Shown: in pieces, positions 9,911 to 18,417 of the stretch
Layout of the letters: every line of letters begins with the position of its first letter
Position numbering within the stretch: position 1 is the first letter of the stretch
Source of the DNA: Pseudoruegeria sp. SK021
GTDB taxonomy: Bacteria; Pseudomonadota; Alphaproteobacteria; Rhodobacterales; Rhodobacteraceae
Direction of reading: 5' to 3'
Assembly (NCBI RefSeq): GCF_002119405.1
Contig: NZ_MTBG01000012.1
Span: forward strand, 30,597-94,596
Length of the DNA stretch: 64,000 bases
Program-made: the position numbers and the translations under genes
Notes under the pieces: model-generated
Seen by the model: the letters and a program-made list of their open reading frames with translations, nothing else
Told to the model about the DNA's origin: nothing
The model's database searches: none

Positions 9911-10180
9911 ATGTCGATTACTGTTGAAGAAAAAGCCCGCGTCATGTCCGAGTTCGCGACCAAAGAAGGCGACACCGGTTCCCCGGAAGTTCAAGTTGCC
10001 ATCCTGACCTCGCGCATCGTGACCCTGACCGAGCACTTCAAGACCCACAAGAAAGACAACCACTCCCGCCGTGGTCTGCTCAAGCTGGTGGCAACACGCC
10101 GCAAGCTTCTGGACTACCTCAAGTCGCGGGAAGAAGCGCGTTACCAGTCGCTGATCCAGCGTCTCGGCCTGCGCCGCTAA
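9911..10180 (+). CDS. rpsO: 30S ribosomal protein S15
   Basis: 89 residues, the standard S15 length. The family blocks are T-G-S-P-E-V-Q-V-A near residue 21, [18 protein letters not shown] near 38 and R-R-K-L-L-D-Y-L near 63. S15 binds the central domain of 16S rRNA early in 30S assembly. The ATG at 9911 follows AAGGAG (9899-9904); the upstream in-frame extension is not conserved sequence. A strong terminator follows 11 bases after the stop, separating it partly from pnp. Confidence 0.98.
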   Translation: MSITVEEKARVMSEFATKEGDTGSPEVQVAILTSRIVTLTEHFKTHKKDNHSRRGLLKLVATRRKLLDYLKSREEARYQSLIQRLGLRR

Positions 10181-10191
10181 TCTGACAGGGG

Positions 10192-10218
10192 AACGCGCCG
10201 ATTTTCGGCGCGTTTTCT
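10192..10218 (+). terminator. Rho-independent terminator of rpsO
   Basis: Perfect 10-bp stem (10192-10201 with 10205-10214), three-base loop, G/C-rich core, followed by T-T-C-T within a run of four T. It lies 11 bases after the rpsO stop. Confidence 0.88.
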
Positions 10219-10376
10219 ACATTTGGCGGTTCCAGATTGGGGACTTCCACCTGACGACGCAGCCTCCCCTTCGGGCCTCAAGGGACAGGCACAATGTGAC
10301 GATGAGGCCACGGGCAAACGGCCCGTACGCAACCAAGAGGCTGGGGGAGGGTCCCTCGGTCAACATAGGAACACAC
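10219..10376 (+). promoter_or_regulatory. Structured pnp leader region
   Basis: 158 bases between the rpsO terminator and pnp with several mutually compatible stems. GGCCTCA (10274-10280) pairs with TGAGGCC (10303-10309), CGGGC (10311-10315) pairs with GCCCG (10321-10325), and the longer-range CCTCCCC (10263-10269) can pair with GGGGAGG (10344-10350) to enclose both. In E. coli the pnp leader is an RNase III-cut, PNPase-autoregulated hairpin. A comparable role here is inference from position and folding only. Confidence 0.45.
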
Positions 10377-12512
10377 ATGTTCAACGTGACCAAAAAATCG
10401 ATGCAGTGGGGGGAAGAAACCCTCACTCTGGAAACCGGCAAGGTTGCTCGTCAGGCCGACGGATCTGTCATCGCCACTCTGGGCGAGACCTCTGTCATGG
10501 CCAACGTGACCTTCGCGAAATCCGCGAAGCCTGGGCAGGACTTCTTCCCGCTCACCGTTCATTACAACGAAAAATACTACGCAGCTGGCAAGATCCCCGG
10601 TGGGTTCTTCAAGCGCGAAGCGCGTCCGACCGAAAAAGAAACCCTGACCAGCCGTCTGATCGACCGTCCGATCCGCCCGCTGTTTGTTTCGGGCTTCAAG
10701 AACGAAGTTCTGGTGATCTGCACCGTGCTTAGCCACGATCTGGTCAACGACCCTGACGTTGTGGCGATGATCGCAGCTTCGGCTGCCCTGACCATTTCGG
10801 GCGCACCGTTCATGGGTCCGATCGCGGGTTGCCGGGTTGGTTTCGTGGATGGCGAGTACATCCTGAACCCCGAAATCGACGACATGCAGAACCTGCGCAC
10901 TGCCCCTGAGCAGCGCCTTGATCTGGTTGTCGCCGGCACCAAAGACGCCGTGATGATGGTGGAATCCGAAGCTTACGAGCTGTCCGAAGCAGAAATGCTG
11001 GGCGCCGTGAAATTCGGTCATGAGGCGATTCAGCCGGTGATCGACCTGATCATCAGCTTGGCCGAAGATGCCGCAAAAGAGCCGTTCGATTTTCAGGCTC
11101 CGGACTATTCGGATCTTTATGCTGCGGTCAAAGCCGCTGGCGAGACCCAGATGCGTGCGGCGTTTGCCATTCGCGACAAGCAAGAGCGGACCACCGCAAT
11201 CTCTGCCGCTCGCGCCGCAGTGAAGGCCACTCTTAGCGAAGAGCAGCTGGCCGATGAGAACCTCGGCTCGGCGTTCAAAAAGCTCGAATCGTCGATCCTG
11301 CGCGGCGACATCATTTCGGGCGGTGCCCGGATCGATGGTCGGGACCATAAAACCGTGCGGCCGATCCAGTCGGAAGTGGGCATCCTGCCCCGCACCCACG
11401 GTTCGGCCCTGTTCACCCGCGGCGAAACCCAAGGTCTGGTTGTGACCACTCTGGGAACCGGTGACGACGAGCAGATGATCGATGCCCTGCACGGCACGTT
11501 CCGCAGCAACTTCTTGCTGCACTATAACTTCCCTCCCTACTCGGTCGGTGAAGTTGGACGTTTCGGACCTCCGGGCCGTCGCGAAATCGGCCACGGTAAA
11601 TTGGCTTGGCGCGCGCTTCAGGCGGTTCTGCCGGCTGCCACCGATTTCCCTTACACGATCCGTCTGGTCTCTGAGATCACCGAATCGAACGGCTCCAGCT
11701 CGATGGCGTCGGTTTGTGGTGGATCGCTGTCGATGATGGATGCGGGCGTTCCGCTGAAGTCGCCGGTTGCCGGTGTTGCCATGGGTCTGATCCTTGAAGA
11801 AGATGGCCAGTATGCGGTTCTGACCGACATTCTGGGCGACGAAGATCACCTCGGCGACATGGACTTCAAAGTTGCGGGTACCGAAAACGGCATCACGTCG
11901 CTGCAGATGGACATCAAGGTCGCAGGCATCACGCCCGAGATCATGGAGCAGGCTTTGGCACAAGCCAAGGACGGACGTCTGCACATCCTCGGCGAGATGG
12001 CCAATGCGCTGACCGAAGGCCGTCAAGAGTTCTCGGCGCACGCGCCGCGGATTGAGACAATGCAGGTTCCCACCGACAAGATCCGGGAAGTTATCGGGTC
12101 GGGCGGCAAGGTCATCCGCGAGATCGTCGAAGTGTCTGGCGCCAAGGTCGATATCAACGACGACGGTATCATCAAGATCGCTTCGGCCAATGCCGACAGC
12201 ATCAAGAAGGCCTATGACATGATCTATTCGATCGTGGCAGAGCCTGAATCCGGCAAGATCTACAAAGGCAAGGTCGTGAAGATCGTCGATTTCGGCGCCT
12301 TCGTGAACTTCTTTGGCAAGCGGGACGGTCTGGTCCACGTCAGCCAGATCAAGCCCGAGCGCCTGAACCACCCGTCGGACGCTCTGAAAGAAGGTCAGGA
12401 AGTCTGGGTTAAGTTGCTTGGCTTTGACGATCGCGGCAAGGTGCGCCTGTCGATGAAAGAAGTCGATCAGACCTCCGGCGAAGAGATCAAGGCTGACGAA
12501 GCAGCCGAGTAA
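10377..12512 (+). CDS. pnp: Polyribonucleotide nucleotidyltransferase (PNPase)
   Basis: Phosphorolytic 3'-5' exoribonuclease of the RNA degradosome. 711 residues with the complete layout. First RNase PH domain ([13 protein letters not shown]), an all-helical linker, and second RNase PH domain ([22 protein letters not shown]) holding the catalytic aspartates in [15 protein letters not shown] domain ([15 protein letters not shown]) and S1 domain ([15 protein letters not shown]) close the protein. The ATG at 10377 gives the standard N-terminus MFNV; upstream codons belong to the leader. A strong terminator follows. Confidence 0.98.
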   Translation: MFNVTKKSMQWGEETLTLETGKVARQADGSVIATLGETSVMANVTFAKSAKPGQDFFPLTVHYNEKYYAAGKIPGGFFKREARPTEKETLTSRLIDRPIRPLFVSGFKNEVLVICTVLSHDLVNDPDVVAMIAASAALTISGAPFMGPIAGCRVGFVDGEYILNPEIDDMQNLRTAPEQRLDLVVAGTKDAVMMVESEAYELSEAEMLGAVKFGHEAIQPVIDLIISLAEDAAKEPFDFQAPDYSDLYAAVKAAGETQMRAAFAIRDKQERTTAISAARAAVKATLSEEQLADENLGSAFKKLESSILRGDIISGGARIDGRDHKTVRPIQSEVGILPRTHGSALFTRGETQGLVVTTLGTGDDEQMIDALHGTFRSNFLLHYNFPPYSVGEVGRFGPPGRREIGHGKLAWRALQAVLPAATDFPYTIRLVSEITESNGSSSMASVCGGSLSMMDAGVPLKSPVAGVAMGLILEEDGQYAVLTDILGDEDHLGDMDFKVAGTENGITSLQMDIKVAGITPEIMEQALAQAKDGRLHILGEMANALTEGRQEFSAHAPRIETMQVPTDKIREVIGSGGKVIREIVEVSGAKVDINDDGIIKIASANADSIKKAYDMIYSIVAEPESGKIYKGKVVKIVDFGAFVNFFGKRDGLVHVSQIKPERLNHPSDALKEGQEVWVKLLGFDDRGKVRLSMKEVDQTSGEEIKADEAAE

Positions 12513-12536
12513 TCGGACCGCAAGAGACAGCAAATC

Positions 12537-12564
12537 GGCCCCGGTGGAAACGCCGGGGCCTTTT
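12537..12564 (+). terminator. Rho-independent terminator of pnp
   Basis: Stem of ten pairs (one G-T wobble) between 12537-12546 and 12551-12560, closed by a GAAA tetraloop and followed by TTTTAG. It lies 24 bases after the pnp stop codon. Confidence 0.92.
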
Positions 12565-12658
12565 AGTTGGAACACCGACCCGTCAGATCGCCCGGTACGG
12601 CAATTGACAAGACGTGCCCAACCCAAATGATAAACCTGACGTAAATGAGGAAGCAGCG

Positions 12659-13663
12659 ATGGAGATGACACAAAGCGGCATCAGTTGGGGCATCCAAAAG
12701 GATGAATCGATGGCGCAGACTTTCCATCACATCCGCCTGCCGCTGTGTGTGACCGACCCGAACCTGCCGGACAATCCTATCGTCTACGTCAACAAAGCGT
12801 TCTGCGACTTGACCGGCTATGCCTCTGCCGAGGTCATCGGCAAGAACTGCCGGTTTCTGCAAGGTCCGAACACCTCGACAACCAGTGTCGCCGCCGTTCG
12901 AGACATCATCGCCCGACAAGCGGTCGACACTGTCGAGATCCTGAACTATCGCAAAGACGGCTCTGAATTCCTCAACGCGTTACAAATTGGCCCGATCCTA
13001 GACGACGACGGCAAGCTGGCGTTTTTCTTTGGCTCGCAATTGGACGTCTCCTCCAAACGCGAGGACGAGCGCCGGATGCGGGCGTTGGCCGAAGAAGAGT
13101 TGCTGCACCGGCTTCGCAACATCGTGAACGTGATGAGCGCCATCATCCGGATGACTGCCCGCGGCGAGACCGATCTGGCGCAGTTCAGCCAAACCTTGAA
13201 AGGCCGGTTGGAGGCACTGAGCGAGGCCCATTTCAAAACGATCACGCATCTGCACGATGGACGGCCGCTGTTCGGCGACCTTGCCGCGATGATTCTCAAT
13301 GCCTATGCCCCACTGCGCGCCCAGCAGTTTGAATTATCTGGCCCAGACTACGCCATCCCGTCGGCGCTGGTGTCGGTCATTGCGTTGACCTTGCATGAAT
13401 TGGCTACCAACGCCGTCAAGCATGGTGCGCTTGGCACTGAGGACGGCAAGGTTGTCCTGCAATGGGCCATCACCGATTCCCCCCCCGCGTCCGGCCTTGA
13501 GTTTCTTTGGACAGAACAAAACGGCCCCGCTGTCGTTCGATCCGATCGGGTCAGCGGATCTGCCATCGTGAACAATCTGGTTGCAGCCTCGGGTGGCACC
13601 ATCACATTTGACTGGGCCCCCCAAGGGCTGATTGTAACTGGGCGGTTTCCGGCTCTGGCCTGA
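12659..13663 (+). CDS. Blue-light-sensing LOV-domain histidine kinase, HWE family
   Basis: 334 residues, cytoplasmic, no membrane segment. N-terminal LOV/PAS domain (about 20-130) with the photoactive motif G-K-N-C-R-F-L-Q, Cys64 being the residue that forms the flavin adduct; Gln127 in G-S-Q-L-D-V-S fits the signalling glutamine. A short helical linker leads to a HWE-type kinase. Phospho-acceptor His150 is in L-L-H-R-L-R-N, the N-box is H-E-L-A-T-N-A-V-K-H-G, and W-T-E is the W-x-E that names the family. ATG 12659 follows GAGGAAG; a GTG at 12614 is the alternative. No response regulator is adjacent, so the partner is elsewhere. LOV-HWE kinases control general stress responses in other alphaproteobacteria. 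Confidence 0.93.
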   Translation: MEMTQSGISWGIQKDESMAQTFHHIRLPLCVTDPNLPDNPIVYVNKAFCDLTGYASAEVIGKNCRFLQGPNTSTTSVAAVRDIIARQAVDTVEILNYRKDGSEFLNALQIGPILDDDGKLAFFFGSQLDVSSKREDERRMRALAEEELLHRLRNIVNVMSAIIRMTARGETDLAQFSQTLKGRLEALSEAHFKTITHLHDGRPLFGDLAAMILNAYAPLRAQQFELSGPDYAIPSALVSVIALTLHELATNAVKHGALGTEDGKVVLQWAITDSPPASGLEFLWTEQNGPAVVRSDRVSGSAIVNNLVAASGGTITFDWAPQGLIVTGRFPALA

Positions 13664-13808
13664 CGGCACCTGGCCCGTATGTCGGCCTGCGCATTTCGAT
13701 CTGCAAAGGCCAAATGGCATTGGGTCAATCCGCGATCAGACCTAGCGTTTTGGCGGTTGGTCACCATATGATGCCGCAACACCCCCTACGATCTTGAGGA
13801 GAAAACCA

Positions 13809-14462
13809 ATGTCCCTGCGCATCAACGACACCGTCCCGGATTTTACCGCCCAGACCAGCGACGGAGAGATCTCTTTCCACGACTGGATTGGTGACAGTTG
13901 GGCCATCTTGTTCTCGCACCCCAAAGATTTCACCCCGGTCTGCACCACGGAATTCGGCGCGGTCGCGCAATTGGCCGACGAATGGCGCAAGCGCGGCACG
14001 AAAGTGATCGGCGTTTCCGTCGATGGCGTCGACGATCATAAGAAATGGATCGGGGATATTGAGACCTTCGCGGGGGCCGATGTCGGATTTCCGATCATCG
14101 CGGATACAGATCTGACCGTGTCCAAGGCGTTCGATATGCTTCCCGCCGAAGCCTATCTGCCCGATGGCCGTACCCCGGCCGACAGCGCGACCGTGCGGTC
14201 TGTGTTCATCATTGGGCCGGACAAGAAGGTGAAACTGTCGATGACCTATCCGATGACGGTCGGCCGCAATTTTGCCGAGGTTCTGCGTGCCCTCGACGCG
14301 CTGCAAACCACCGTCACCCATAGCATCGCCACCCCGGCAAACTGGGAAATCGGCCAAGATGTGGTGATCCCCGCCACGGTAAGCAATGATGACGCCACGG
14401 CGAAATTCGGCAGCTTTACCACCCACTTCCCCTATCTGCGCACCGCCAAATTGCCTGGTTAA
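13809..14462 (+). CDS. 1-Cys peroxiredoxin (Prx6 type)
   Basis: Thiol peroxidase reducing hydrogen and organic peroxides. 217 residues; the active-site motif P-V-C-T-T-E carries the peroxidatic cysteine at residue 45 inside HPKDFTPVCTTE. No other cysteine occurs in the protein, so it must be a 1-Cys enzyme. A-T-V-R-S-V-F-I-I-G and M-T-Y-P-M-T-V-G-R-N are typical of the Prx6 subfamily, as is the long C-terminal domain. AGGAG precedes ATG 13809 by suitable spacing. It follows the LOV kinase on the same strand after 145 bases; blue light and peroxide responses are often linked, but nothing here proves co-regulation. Confidence 0.93.
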   Translation: MSLRINDTVPDFTAQTSDGEISFHDWIGDSWAILFSHPKDFTPVCTTEFGAVAQLADEWRKRGTKVIGVSVDGVDDHKKWIGDIETFAGADVGFPIIADTDLTVSKAFDMLPAEAYLPDGRTPADSATVRSVFIIGPDKKVKLSMTYPMTVGRNFAEVLRALDALQTTVTHSIATPANWEIGQDVVIPATVSNDDATAKFGSFTTHFPYLRTAKLPG

Positions 14463-14471
14463 ACTGAACCA

Positions 14472-14503
14472 ATGCCCTGCCCCTTCCCGGGTCAGGGCAT
14501 TTC
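14472..14503. terminator. Hairpin between convergent peroxiredoxin and GT25 genes
   Basis: ATGCCCTG (14472-14479) and CAGGGCAT (14493-14500) form an 8-bp stem with a 13-base loop, followed by TTTCC on the plus strand. It lies in the 59 bases between two converging genes, so it may act in both directions. The T-tract is short. Confidence 0.55.
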
Positions 14504-14521
14504 CGAACCTGAGGATATTTC

Positions 14522-15313
14522 TTACCGCCGCCGCAGTTTCCAACGGTGGAACATCGCCCAGCGACGGCGATAGGTGCCGCGTTCGCGGCTACGACGCTTG
14601 AACCACCAGCTTTTACCGTCCCGTTCTTTGTGCTGAGTGGCTTTGTCTTCGGCACTGCCTGAGATTTCGCTCACCGCGCCGGTGGTGAAAAATAACGGAT
14701 CAACCAGACACAAGCCTCTTCCCCGCACGGCCATGTCTGTGCGCAGGACATTATCCACCGTTCCAGAGATGTGGTGTGTTCGGTTCACGAACCATGCAGC
14801 ACCGGCACGGGACCAGATCAAAGCGCTGGTGCTGAGGGGGAAATCATGGGCGTGGCACAGCGTAAGGTGCGCGGCGCCTGACGGGATCGTTGCCAACGGG
14901 GTTGTAAATTCAGTTCGCTTCAAGGATCGGCTAAGATGGATCAGGTCCCACTCGTCGGTTTCTTGCCGTTCGAGCCACTTCATAAGGGCATTAAAACCCT
15001 GCTTCGCACCGGGTTTCAAATGGGCGTCATCTTCCAGCACCACTCCGACCCGATGATTGCTATCCAGAAATGTCTGCGCCGCATTCAGATGGCTTTGGAA
15101 ACAGGCAACCTCGCCCCCGGACAGGGGACGGCCAAACCAAAGCCACGCACGATAGGCAGTGTAAAGCCGGTTGGCGTTCGGCGGTTGGCCTCGGCCATCG
15201 ACCGCAGTGAGGCGTCGAAATTCAAGGTTGTTGTCGCGCAGGTTCGCGGCGACTGCATCCATCCGCCGCGTGCTTCCGTCCAGATTTATGACTTGGATCA
15301 ATCTGTCGGACAT
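14522..15313 (-). CDS. Glycosyltransferase family 25 (LOS/LPS type)
   Basis: 263 residues with the GT25 pattern: V-I-N-L-D-G-S-T-R-R near residue 8, L-S-G-G-E-V-A-C-F-Q-S-H near 65 and V-V-L-E-D-D-A near 91, the last being the metal/nucleotide-binding acidic motif. The family transfers galactose or related sugars in lipooligosaccharide cores. The C-terminal 40 residues are strikingly basic (many Arg/Lys), which could anchor the protein at the membrane surface. No strong ribosome binding site precedes the ATG. It is isolated from other LPS genes, 33 kb away from waaA-lpxK. Confidence 0.88.
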   Translation of the reverse strand: MSDRLIQVINLDGSTRRMDAVAANLRDNNLEFRRLTAVDGRGQPPNANRLYTAYRAWLWFGRPLSGGEVACFQSHLNAAQTFLDSNHRVGVVLEDDAHLKPGAKQGFNALMKWLERQETDEWDLIHLSRSLKRTEFTTPLATIPSGAAHLTLCHAHDFPLSTSALIWSRAGAAWFVNRTHHISGTVDNVLRTDMAVRGRGLCLVDPLFFTTGAVSEISGSAEDKATQHKERDGKSWWFKRRSRERGTYRRRWAMFHRWKLRRR

Positions 15314-15472
15314 CGCGGCATCTCTCGACCTAGAGGGACCAATCCGGCGCTATTCCGGCCTCTGGATCGGTGGATTCCCGACAAGGTATCATGTCGGAAA
15401 TGCCGATGTCACGATGAGGATCCCGGTCGGCTATGAAAGTCTCACGTGAGACCCCCAACTGCCGTCCGATGA

Positions 15473-15700
15473 TTAAAAGATGGCTTGGTCGCGGAACACG
15501 TGGCGAACGATGCCCTCACGGGTCAGGCCGCGCTTCGCCAGTTCTTCGTCAGTCATGCCCGACAAACGGCTGACTTCCTTGACCCGATAGTTCGACTCAC
15601 TCATCGTGATCAGCAGGTTCCAAAGTCCCTTGAAGGGGGCTGCGATCAGGTCGATCAAGTTGTGACTATGGGCGGTGCTGGTGGCGTGAACATGTGCCAT
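15473..15700 (-). CDS. DUF1127 domain-containing small protein
   Basis: 75 residues. The C-terminal part shows the DUF1127 pattern V-x-R-L-S-G-M-T-D-E-E-L-A-K-R-G-L-T-R-E-G-I-V-R, an arginine-containing helix-turn-helix-like segment. Small DUF1127 proteins have been linked to phosphate/carbon metabolism and RNA turnover in other alphaproteobacteria; the role of this one is unknown. Starting at ATG 15700 (MAHVHATST) is favoured by GGAG eight bases upstream over a longer reading frame. It is monocistronic-looking, with 159 bases to GT25 and 239 to rluA. Confidence 0.85.
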   Translation of the reverse strand: MAHVHATSTAHSHNLIDLIAAPFKGLWNLLITMSESNYRVKEVSRLSGMTDEELAKRGLTREGIVRHVFRDQAIF

Positions 15701-15939
15701 GGGGGATACTCCGACTGAACATTCTACAATTTCCTGTCGACCAGACATAAAGGCGCCGGGGCCATTCTGCTAGGCGCATCGGCGCAAGCCCGCTATGCAC
15801 GTGCAGCATAAACCTGCCGCAGCGCAGCATCGGTGCTTTTTTTGGAAAGAACGGACCGCAATTCATGCGGCGAGCCGGGATCGCACGCCCGCCAAAGGAC
15901 TGCGATCTGCCCGGCGTCGGCCCTGACCTCAGGCCAGAA

Positions 15940-16590
15940 TTAAAACGGACAAGGTGCGCGGAAGGTCAAACCCTTGCCGCCGTCGGGATGGCGCAGCCGC
16001 AACTGTTCTGCATGCAGCATCAGGCGCGGCGCGTTCAGCGCTTCGCCTGTCGCATAGAACGGGTCGCCCAGAATGGGGTGGCCCAATTGTTGCATATGAA
16101 CACGAAGTTGATGGCTTCGCCCCGTTTGCGGGCTGAGGCGGACCCGCGTCGCATCCTCTTCGAAACGCACGACTTTCCAGTCGGTGATCGCCTGACGCCC
16201 GGTTTCAAAATCAACCTTTTGCAAGGGTCGGTTCGGCCAATCCACGATCAGCGGCAAATCCACCTGCCCCTCGCGTTCCGCCATCCTGCCCCAGACCCGT
16301 GCCACATAGGTCTTCTTGACCATGCGTTTTTCGAACTGCAACCCAAGGTGCCGCTGCGCGGATCGGGTCAGCGCAAACACCATTACCCCCGACGTGTCGC
16401 GATCAAGGCGGTGCACCAGCAACGCCATTGGAAATACCTTCTGAATGCGCGAGATCAGGCAATCTTCCAGCCCCGGACCCTTCCCCGGAACCGACAACAG
16501 ACCGCTCGGCTTATCGACCAAAAGAAGTTGGTGATCTTCATGGACCACGTTCAACGGATCCATCGGCGGCGAATACAAACTGCCGGTCAC
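15940..16590 (-). CDS. rluA: RluA-family rRNA/tRNA pseudouridine synthase
   Basis: 216 residues, close in length to E. coli RluA (219) and lacking the S4 domain of RluC/RluD, so the dual-specificity RluA (23S 746 / tRNA 32) is the best guess. The catalytic motif H-R-L-D-R-D-T-S-G places the nucleophile at Asp63. L-S-P-Q-T-G-R-S-H-Q-L-R-V-H and P-I-L-G-D-P-F-Y are further family blocks. The start is GTG within a GTGA overlap with the upstream gene's stop (16587-16590), showing translational coupling. An internal ATG at codon 10 is possible. Confidence 0.92.
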   Translation of the reverse strand: MTGSLYSPPMDPLNVVHEDHQLLLVDKPSGLLSVPGKGPGLEDCLISRIQKVFPMALLVHRLDRDTSGVMVFALTRSAQRHLGLQFEKRMVKKTYVARVWGRMAEREGQVDLPLIVDWPNRPLQKVDFETGRQAITDWKVVRFEEDATRVRLSPQTGRSHQLRVHMQQLGHPILGDPFYATGEALNAPRLMLHAEQLRLRHPDGGKGLTFRAPCPF

Positions 16591-17036
16591 TGCTTGAATA
16601 CCGCGTCGAGGATGCCTTGCAAGGCGTCCGCATCCGCCCGACCAAACGCCGCCGGGCTATTGCTGTCGATATCCAGAACGCCCAGCAAAGATCCGCCCTG
16701 CCAGACCGGCAAGACCAATTCGGATCGGGTCGAGCTGGAACAGGCGATATGTCCGTCGAAGGCGGTCACATCATCCACGATCTGCGCTTGCCCGCTGCGG
16801 GCAACGGCACCGCAGACCCCCTTTGAAAACGGGATGACCAGACAGCCGTGGGTTCCCTGATAGGGGCCGATCTTCAGGGTCTCGCCGCCGACGTTCCGGT
16901 AAAATCCCGTCCAGTCGAACCGATCATCTGCGTGGTGGATTTCACAAGCAAGCGTGGCCATCAATGCCACCGGATCGGTTTCACCCGAGGTCAGGCTTGC
17001 GACCCGGGCGGCCAATTCAGGGTATACGACCTGCAT
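16587..17036 (-). CDS. msrC: Free methionine-(R)-sulfoxide reductase (GAF-domain fRMsr)
   Basis: 149-residue single GAF domain. The three cysteines of the fRMsr family are present at residues 65, 75 and 99, with the same spacing (10 and 24) as Cys84/94/118 of E. coli fRMsr. They sit in H-G-C-L-V-I-P-F, K-G-V-C-G and D-G-H-I-A-C. The enzyme reduces free Met-R-sulfoxide using thioredoxin. AAGGA eight bases upstream supports ATG 17036; a TTG two codons earlier is possible. It is coupled to rluA by a 4-base overlap and diverges from the STAS gene. Confidence 0.92.
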   Translation of the reverse strand: MQVVYPELAARVASLTSGETDPVALMATLACEIHHADDRFDWTGFYRNVGGETLKIGPYQGTHGCLVIPFSKGVCGAVARSGQAQIVDDVTAFDGHIACSSSTRSELVLPVWQGGSLLGVLDIDSNSPAAFGRADADALQGILDAVFKQ

Positions 17037-17081
17037 TACCAACGTCCTTCACAGTGTCATGATCCCCGGCGTCAACAACGC

Positions 17082-17101
17082 CCCTGCAAGAATGTGCAGG
17101 G
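17082..17101. promoter_or_regulatory. Inverted repeat between fRMsr and STAS genes
   Basis: Perfect 7-bp inverted repeat CCCTGCA-N6-TGCAGGG in the 139-base divergent region, centred about 83 bases ahead of the STAS start. The size and symmetry fit a dimeric regulator site, but no regulator can be named. Confidence 0.35.
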
Positions 17102-17175
17102 TCAATTCCCCGGAAACCGAATAGTAAGACCTCTGCCGTAGCGTGTCGAAAGGGGCATGTAAACGGAGCCGGGCT

Positions 17176-17520
17176 ATGAATCTGACAAGCCAGACTGAAG
17201 GGCAGGTGCTGTTGATCAATGTCGACGAGCCGCGCATTGATGCCTCTGTCGCGATCCAATTCAAGGACCAGATGCGCGAACTTTCAGACGCACACCCGGC
17301 GCGCATCGTCGTTGATCTGTCTCGCGTGGACTTCATCGACAGCAGCGGTCTGGGTGCAATCGTCGCCGCCATGAAACAGCTTGGAAATGGCCGGACATTG
17401 GAACTGGCCAGCTTGACGCCCACGGTTGGCAAAGTGTTCCGGCTGACTCGGATGGATTCAGTGTTCAAAATCCATGATACGCCCGCGAAGGCTTTGAGAG
17501 CCGGGGCCGAAAGTCCTTGA
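17176..17520 (+). CDS. STAS-domain anti-sigma factor antagonist (RsbV/SpoIIAA type)
   Basis: 114 residues, one STAS domain. The phosphorylation motif F-I-D-S-S-G-L-G places the switch serine at residue 57. In the known pathway the unphosphorylated form binds the RsbW-type kinase, releasing that kinase's partner. GGAG seven bases before ATG 17176 decides the start. The HATPase gene begins 16 bases downstream, so the two form a partner-switching pair. No sigma-B-type factor or PP2C phosphatase is in the window, so the output is unknown. Confidence 0.92.
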   Translation: MNLTSQTEGQVLLINVDEPRIDASVAIQFKDQMRELSDAHPARIVVDLSRVDFIDSSGLGAIVAAMKQLGNGRTLELASLTPTVGKVFRLTRMDSVFKIHDTPAKALRAGAESP

Positions 17521-17536
17521 CCGGACCTTTCAGCCA

Positions 17537-18019
17537 ATGTCGCTTTGGACATCTGCCGCGATCTGCCGCCAGAAGATCAATGCCTCAGCAACGGGGGTTC
17601 GTGCCGGATTGGCCGCGATCCGCGCCATCCTGCATCGACATCGCCTGAAAGAAGATGATCTGGGATCGGTCGAACTTGTGTTGGCCGAAGTGCTGAATAA
17701 TATCGTCGAGCACGCCTACGCCCAACGGCACGATGGGGTGATCGAAATCTTCATTTCTCCGTGTGAGGCGGGATTGGCGGTTCGGGTCTTTGACACCGGC
17801 GCGCCGATGCCCGACCTGACCCTTCCCCCCGGACAACCCGCGAACATAGACGTGGCCTTGCCTGAACTGCCCGAAGGCAGTTTCGGGTGGAACTTGATCC
17901 GAACGGTCGCAGACGATATCCAATATGTCCGTGTCACGACACAGAACCGGCTGTCGTTCCGCATCCCCCTCACCCAAGCGCCGCCGCCGTCCGAAACTCA
18001 GACGGAACAACCATCCTGA
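17537..18019 (+). CDS. RsbW/SpoIIAB-type serine kinase, ATP-binding
   Basis: 160-residue HATPase_c_2 domain. The N-box E-L-V-L-A-E-V-L-N-N-I-V-E-H-A has the catalytic Glu51 and magnesium-binding Asn55. The G-box is read in F-D-T-G-A-P-M-P and G-S-F-G-W-N-L-I-R. Family members phosphorylate a STAS partner and sequester a sigma factor or other effector. Pairing with the STAS gene just upstream supports this. In Rhodobacteraceae, where sigma-B is absent, the target may be a diguanylate cyclase, phosphatase or ECF regulator; that is inference. Confidence 0.9.
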   Translation: MSLWTSAAICRQKINASATGVRAGLAAIRAILHRHRLKEDDLGSVELVLAEVLNNIVEHAYAQRHDGVIEIFISPCEAGLAVRVFDTGAPMPDLTLPPGQPANIDVALPELPEGSFGWNLIRTVADDIQYVRVTTQNRLSFRIPLTQAPPPSETQTEQPS

Positions 18020-18044
18020 CGCCCGATTTCGCTGCAGCGGATGC

Positions 18045-18371
18045 TCAGTTCAACTGCGCCTGTATGGGGTAAATGCCGTCTTCCATCTCGCCGAACATGT
18101 CCTCAATATCAGGATGTTCAATCGGCTCTCCGGTAATATCCGGCAAAAGGTTCTGCTCGGACACGTAAGCCACGTAATAGCTTTGGTCGTTTTCAGCCAG
18201 AAGATGGTAAAAAGGTTGATCTTTTGATGGGCGGCTTTCCTCTGGAATGGCCTCATACCATTCATCGGTGTTCGAAAACACTGCGTCCACGTCAAAGACC
18301 ACCCCTCGGAAGGGATGCTTCTTGTGCCGGACAATCTGTCCGAGCTGATACTTGGCGCGAGTTCTCAACAT
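18045..18371 (-). CDS. hspQ: Heat shock protein HspQ (YccV-like)
   Basis: 108 residues with the YccV-like/hemimethylated-DNA-binding fold: Y-Q-L-G-Q-I-V-R-H-K-x-H-P-F-R-G-V-V-F-D-V-D at the start, then W-Y, P-F-Y-H-L-L-A and Y-V-A-Y-V-S-E-Q-N-L. In E. coli HspQ is a heat-induced specificity factor for Lon and promotes DnaA degradation. ATG 18371 is chosen because it gives the family N-terminus and lies after GAGGAAGG. It converges with the RsbW-type gene and diverges from the AEC transporter with only 46 bases between starts. Confidence 0.9.
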   Translation of the reverse strand: MLRTRAKYQLGQIVRHKKHPFRGVVFDVDAVFSNTDEWYEAIPEESRPSKDQPFYHLLAENDQSYYVAYVSEQNLLPDITGEPIEHPDIEDMFGEMEDGIYPIQAQLN

Positions 18372-18417
18372 CAATTTGCAACCTTCCTCGCCCGTTAGTA
18401 GACCCAAAGGAGCCCAT

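Noticed and set aside
10278..12671. 797-codon open frame antisense to pnp
   Set aside because: It is fully overlapped by a perfect PNPase gene, low-complexity and arginine/histidine-rich, typical of high-GC codon-bias shadows.
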